This document shows positions 59,540-64,000 of a stretch of 64,000 bases of DNA, one piece after another. Position 1 is the stretch's first letter, and each line of letters begins with the position of its first letter. The stretch is from Sweltsa coloradensis (lineage: Eukaryota > Arthropoda > Insecta > Plecoptera > Chloroperlidae): assembly GCA_024449915.1 (NCBI GenBank), contig JAMZAV010001277.1, forward strand, positions 112,037-176,036, written 5' to 3'. The position numbers and the translations under genes are program-made. The notes under the pieces were generated by a model. It was given only the letters and a program-made list of their open reading frames with translations. It did not search any database and was not told the origin of the DNA.

Positions 59540-61306
59540 TCATTCGAGTGAAAGAAAGAGCGATGACAGAAAAATGCATGTAGCAAAAAGCAAGAAGACT
59601 GGAGAAACCTGACCAAAAGAAACGAATTCACGGTCCTTTCTTCGCAGTGGAGTCATTCTATAGATAGTATCTTTGTAAAGCTTTTGCAAGATTCCCGCAC
59701 TTCTCAGTTTCAAGAGTACGTTATCAAATAGTCGGATGTATGGACTGCTTTTAGGAAAAACCAGACCAGTACTTTTCTTTGCAAACCCATACTGTAAACT
59801 CACAAACCCACAACCGGCTTCCAACAAGTGACTCGCTTCATCACCAACAATATAGGCGTATCTTTCTTTGCAGAGTCTTTGAAAACCTTCCTGGATGGTA
59901 ACGCCGATGTTTGCTGGGTCTGCGACGATGTGTCTATCGTAGAGTTGTTTCAGCTCGTTTTCCTTTCCTTTAGCGTTCTTAAAATCGTTAAATATCCACC
60001 CCTGTTTTGTCATCCCCAATGAGTAGGTTCCATCGTGAAGCAGACCACTTAAACTATTGAATGGCATTTCGGGTGTAAAGTTCGAAAGAATTGATACAAA
60101 CATGCATGAATAACTGTTAATAACAACTATTCCCAGCGAAGAAACCAAAATATTAACCATTCGCTTTGAGTGAGAAGGCGTAGGTCCGACTGATCCTTGT
60201 TGGCAAAACATGGCGACAAAATACATGGAATGCTGTGTCGTTTAGACTCTCGCCGTCCATTTTGTAGAGCAGAGCTAAGATGGCGGACAAACGACGCGCT
60301 GACGATGAAAGCTGACCACAGATGAAGACTGAAGGGAACAACAAACTCTTCATGAAACATCGCGACCTGGCAGTCGAATGTAGACTCGAACTTCTTTGTT
60401 AAAAAGATACTTCGTGAATGCAACTTGTTCAAAACGTTCTGGGGTCATTGATAGAGCAACGGCTGACATGTTAACTTCATTACGAAGAATCTTGCCCACG
60501 AATCCGTCCCAACTCTTATTCTCCATCATGTTTCCCCAGCCACGATCTTCCGGAACTTTATGCTCACTCTCGAAGTTCAAGTGTCTCTCCAAGACATTCC
60601 AAACAAGCCCAGCAAATCCTTCAAGCAAAGTCTTATCAGAATCATTTTGTCTGAACAACGAGTAGGGAGGTGACGCATTAATACTGGTCCTGAACATGAT
60701 ATTTTTAAGATTACTTCTTCTATCGAAGAAACCTGTACTTGGCCATTTAAAATCATTATAAAGTTGCATAGATTCAAACGGAATCTTCTGAAGAGGGGAA
60801 GTCCGAACCATATACTTTGGTAAGCCGATTCGCCCCTCGGTCCAAATGGGGCTGCTACGATAAACTCACAATCAAAACGGAATGTTGATGTTGAGGAAAT
60901 ACTCGTCTAGATTCGTGGACACTTTTAGTAAAAGTAACCATACCCCAAATGAAAGTCTATTTTTGTCCGTTAACATTCTCAATTTTCCTTTAGCCTCGTT
61001 TTCATCAAATGTAACGTACATAGGTTTGTTGCAGGATGTTAGAAGGCGGTGGTCGTTGTCAATGACGGACGTCGTGTTTATCACGGCCGATGATATGCCG
61101 TGATCAGCCAAACGTCTCTGAGTTTTTATAATCTGACAACTGAAATGGTATTCACTTATCTGAATTAAGTAGACGCAATCTGGTTTAAAATACCGTTTGG
61201 CACTCGCAATAAGTTTGGAGTATTCGTCTATCTGAAAACAGGAATATGTTGTTCTTAGAAGAAAGTATATTATAAACACTGTGAGAGGAAGATGTGTAGA
61301 AGACAT
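59540..61306 (-). pseudogene. Ionotropic receptor, Ir75-like, with four frame changes
   Basis: Full-length layout of a divergent insect ionotropic receptor (ligand-gated cation channel of chemosensory neurons) in one apparent exon. It has a signal peptide from ATG 61306 (PLTVFIIYFLLRTTYSC) and an amino-terminal domain to about 60875. Ligand-binding half S1 follows with FFDRRSNLKN and SMTPERFEQVAFTKYLF, then membrane helix M1 (PFSLHLWSAFIVSASFV). The pore region has the FCQQG motif typical of the Ir75 group, then M2/M3 (SLGIVVINSYSCMFVSILS), half S2 and a final helix (PVFLLFATCIFLSSLF) with stop at 59540. Frame breaks: near 60874 (run of four T on the coding strand, creating a TGA), back near 60832-60850, out near 60350-60371 (TGA at 60350), back near 60195-60241. 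The changes come in compensating pairs. It is either a young pseudogene or the sequence has indel errors. Confidence 0.8.
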
Positions 61307-62484
61307 GTTTTCTTCTCACAGTAGATCTCTAACCATGAAATATCCCAGTCAACGCATGTGAGCTACAACAACACTGACTGGTCGTAAAGAATAATCATTT
61401 ACCAATGATTTTTTCTTTCTTTAAAATTCAATTTGGTTAATAGGACCTACATCCTCTGAAATCATAAAAAACGTTTTGATTTTTTGTGCTTTTTTTTTTC
61501 CCCTGCCCCATCTTTTGAAATAATTCTCGTCACAGCTGAAGTGGGCATAATTATAGGGGCGTCAGGCTTAATTTTAAATTTTAAAGTTTGTTTGTTAAAT
61601 AATATTTTTTTTAATTTTTTTACTTCAAGGGCCCGGATCAAATTTACTTAAGTGATTTAAAAGACGTCGACAGCGACAAGCAAATAGCGGCCCAAATGAA
61701 ACTTTTGTAAAAAGACAATTGAGCTGCTACCTCGAATTTTTTTTATCCAAATTTAAAAGTAATTTTTAAATTTGCTGTAGTACTGTTTTTAGTTAAAGGG
61801 GGATTTTAACCCCTAACTCAAAAAATAATTTATTCAGGCTAACTGTAATAAAAATTTGCAATTAAAAAGAAAAATTTGGGGCCACCATGACCTGCCAAAA
61901 AAAATTTTCAAAAATACATTTTTCGAGCTAGGTCCCATCGGCAAAAAACTCCCATAAAAAAATAAAAAGGGGGCGATCTTTATGCCCCGTGACCTTGAAG
62001 GATTTTGATCCAAAAAAATTGGCCATTTTTGACGTACTCGACAGCCTTTTCTGTAAATTCTCATATTTTGTTTGTAATTTGGGCAAGTAGTTCGGTCAAA
62101 ATATGCTGATTTCCAAGATGGGTGTGTTTTTTGGAATGCATATTTTTGCGTGTTTGAGGGTATATTTGGGCACAGTTTCAAGACACGATGTTATAAAGGG
62201 GCATTTTAGATTGGTACTATGCTCTAGTATCTATGTGGACCAAAAAATAAGCAGGTTAAAGCCGATTTAGGAAATTTTCCAAAACACCAATTTTCGCCAA
62301 TTTCTGGATCAAAAAATTAAAAAATTCGTGTTAAATCACAGTTACAAGATATAATTTTTTAAACGGTCATTTAAGTGTAGTATTGTGCTATAGATCACGT
62401 GGTAAAAATAATATTTTTTTTTTTAGGACGGCAAAAAGCTTATACGCTTGGCTCATCGCTGCACGCATCTGACTTGCAGCTTTA
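61307..62484. other. Receptor upstream region and unassigned repeat-like DNA
   Basis: Positions next to 61307 should include the receptor promoter; no TATA box is clear. Positions 61540-62420 look like old transposon sequence (many short A and T runs, repeated CCAAAAAA and TTTTTGG words), but I cannot name it. The minus-strand frame at 61834-62181 has no domain. Confidence 0.35.
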
Positions 62485-62961
62485 GAGTAGAGTAGAGTAA
62501 TTTTTATTCGCTTGACCAATACATAGTATAAGTATACACACATTATCCTCTTATGAGAGAGATATTAGAGTGAAGTGAATAATTCTTAATATTAACATAG
62601 GTTAATAATAATATTAATGTACAAAAAATGAAATATAACTGAGCCAGGCCTCAAAATCTGTAATATAATAATTGATTGATGAATAGATAGGAAGGTATTT
62701 CTATTTATGTTACATTACATTTCATGCAGAGAGATATTCATTGAGTGAGTCGAAACTTTTGGATTTTAAAAATGATTTCATGCTGGACTTAAAAGTTGAA
62801 ATGGAGGGACAGGTTCTTGTATTGTTTGGTAGCTTGTTATATAAAGTTAAAGCTAGATATTGTGGACATTTTGAGAATAGGGTTAGTTTATGGTTGGGAA
62901 TGTGAATTTGTAGATTTGCTCTTGTAAAATGGGAGTGGACAGAGCTGTGTATTGGCAACAA
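62485..62961 (-). mobile_element. 5'-truncated LINE with (AGAGT)n tail
   Basis: The tail AGAGTAGAGTAGAGT lies at 62484-62498. Protein at 62722-62961 (HSHFTRANLQIHIPNHKLTL, then YLALTLYNKLPNNTR and FKSSMKSFLKSKSF) is the extreme C-terminal region of a CR1-type LINE ORF2. The 3' UTR resembles the fragment at 8128. Confidence 0.65.
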
Positions 62962-63011
62962 TTACACGTTCAGCTTTTGTAATGCCGTCTGCCAATGATT
63001 ACTTAAAGTAA

Positions 63012-63291
63012 CTAGGGAAACGCCAAAGTCGTTGTTAAACGAGTGAGTGAGCCATGTGTTAAGTACCCGATTACATTACTTTTCTTCCCCTACCTTGGGC
63101 CTACCTAGCCTATCATAGGCTAGAGAGGCGCATTATGACCTTACAGTTGACGCGCCCGTCCCCGTATACCAACTAAACTTTAAAAACTATTATTTATACG
63201 AATATAATTATCAAACTTAAATGCAAATGTTCCCGGGTACTCACCACATGACTCGCTCACTCGTCTCACTACGACTTTGGCGTTTCCCTAT
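63012..63291. mobile_element. 280-bp TIR element with Helitron-like-family end sequence on both sides
   Basis: The left end CTAGGGAAACGCCAAAGTCG and the right end CGACTTTGGCGTTTCCCTA are inverted copies. The pairing goes on through GAGTGAG and CATGTG to GTACCCG, about 55-60 bases in all. The ends resemble the 3' end of the Helitron-like family (CTAGGAAAACGC...), including a short AACG/CGTT hairpin. The interior has a small palindrome TAGCCTATCATAGGCTA. Confidence 0.72.
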
Positions 63292-63295
63292 AGTC

Positions 63296-63400
63296 AAGTT
63301 GGCTAAGGCGCCCTTGTAGCCGAAATGTGAAAGAAGTGAATTCAATACCCGGGACGGGAAAGATTTTGTAATTTCTAGATTGTATTTAAAAATAATTGAA
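63296..63400 (+). mobile_element. tRNA-derived SINE, same family as 3592
   Basis: A box AAGTTGGCTAAGGCGC, a damaged B box (AATTCAATACCCGG) and then GGGAAAGATTTTGTAATTTC. The second copy in the tandem duplication has a better B box. Confidence 0.55.
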
Positions 63401-63867
63401 CATGATTTGAAATGCATAATATAACGCAGTGTTGTCCATCATCTGTGGCAATAGGGCCTACTATGGTAAACATAGCCAGTACGAAATACGTGAAAATATT
63501 GCAAGGTTTACTCAATCTACGAGCGAATTTTGTGGGTACCTTGACGTGCAACATTCGACAGACCTTGCATGGGCACGGCATTTCACGGCCAGGCGAATAA
63601 TAAACAAAAAATATATTTTCAAAATCTAAAACATTGTACCCGATTACATTACTTTTCTTCCCCCTACCTTAGGCCTACCTAGCCTATCATAGGCTAGAGA
63701 GGCGCATTATGACCTTACAGTTGACGCGCCCGTCCCCGTATGCCAACTAAACTTTAAAAAACTATTATTTATACGAATATAATTATCAAACTTAAATGCA
63801 TATGTTCCCGGGTACTCACCACATGACTCTCTCACTCGTCTAACTACGACTTTGGCGTTTCCCTGGT

Positions 63868-63970
63868 CTAGTTGGCTAAAGCGCCCTTATAGCCGAAATA
63901 TGGGAGACGTGGGTTCAATCCCTGGTCGGGAAAGATTTTGTAATTTCGAGATTGTATTAAAAATTAAACA
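63868..63970 (+). mobile_element. tRNA-derived SINE in second tandem unit
   Basis: A box TAGTTGGCTAAAGCGC and B box GGGTTCAATCCCTGG, then GGGAAAGATTTTGTAATTTC. This is the better preserved of the duplicated pair. Its similarity to the insertion at 3592 (GTGGGAG...GTGG/GGTTC...) joins all three into one family. Confidence 0.6.
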
Positions 63971-64000
63971 TGTTTTGAAATGCATATACGCAGTGAAGTC

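Larger units (their letters stand above)
63063..64000. repeat. ~573-bp tandem duplication, second copy runs off the edge
   Basis: GTACCCGATTACATTACTTT occurs at 63063 and again at 63636. The following 370 bases agree closely, including GACGCGCCCGTCCCCGTAT, the element's right end and the SINE next to it. The first unit also has about 200 bases whose partner would lie beyond 64000. The second copy lacks the outer part of the left inverted repeat. Confidence 0.88.

Noticed and set aside
63063..64000. CRISPR-like or other prokaryotic repeat array
   Set aside because: Repeat units are long, only two are present, and all context is eukaryotic transposon sequence.

Overview
The window is nuclear DNA of an invertebrate, most likely an insect. 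Three things suggest this: spliced genes with GT-AG introns, a divergent ionotropic receptor of the kind insects use for chemosensing, and a secreted C-type lectin of insect type. Noncoding DNA dominates and is AT-rich and full of decayed transposons. A hemipteran is my best guess, from the overall look of the lectin and of the large secreted protein, but the sequence does not prove it.

Four host loci can be supported. (1) 1865-4866, minus strand: the first three coding exons of an MBOAT7-type lysophosphatidylinositol acyltransferase; the catalytic exons lie beyond the left edge. (2) 30718-37598, minus strand: a complete two-exon gene for a secreted, low-complexity protein of 1162 residues with three four-cysteine modules. 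A 14-codon first exon supplies the start of the signal peptide and a TATA box lies about 135 bases upstream of the ATG. (3) 45970-47248, plus strand: the last two exons of a C-type lectin with an EPN sugar-binding motif. (4) 59540-61306, minus strand: an Ir75-like ionotropic receptor with all main domains but four frame changes, so a young pseudogene or an assembly-error case.

Everything else is repeats or unassigned DNA. The most coherent repeat is a non-autonomous family with at least eight members (3829, 6545, 9515, 12979, 15088, 22986, 44645 and 50458). It has a GGATGAGCG-type start, internal tandem repeats, an inward inverted copy of the start near the far end, a small AACGC/GCGTT hairpin and a final CTAG, with T-T insertion sites. 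This looks like a Helitron2/Helentron-type (DINE-like) family. One copy (50458-53992) is split by a 5'-truncated LINE, which gives a relative age order. There are also a Gypsy-type LTR retrotransposon body without LTRs (41251-43954), several LINE 3' fragments, three tRNA-derived SINE families (one copy with a perfect 12-bp target duplication), four large fold-back or inverted-repeat structures, and a 190-bp almost perfect hairpin at 47988-48177.

Layout: 1-5200 MBOAT7 5' half; 5500-30000 transposons and AT-rich DNA; 30000-38000 secreted-protein gene and its intron; 38000-45300 mostly retroelements; 45900-47300 lectin; 48000-58700 fold-backs, nested LINE and repeats; 59500-61300 receptor; 62480-64000 LINE end, a TIR element and a roughly 573-bp tandem duplication running off the right edge. 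The host genes look functionally unrelated, as expected for a eukaryotic neighbourhood.
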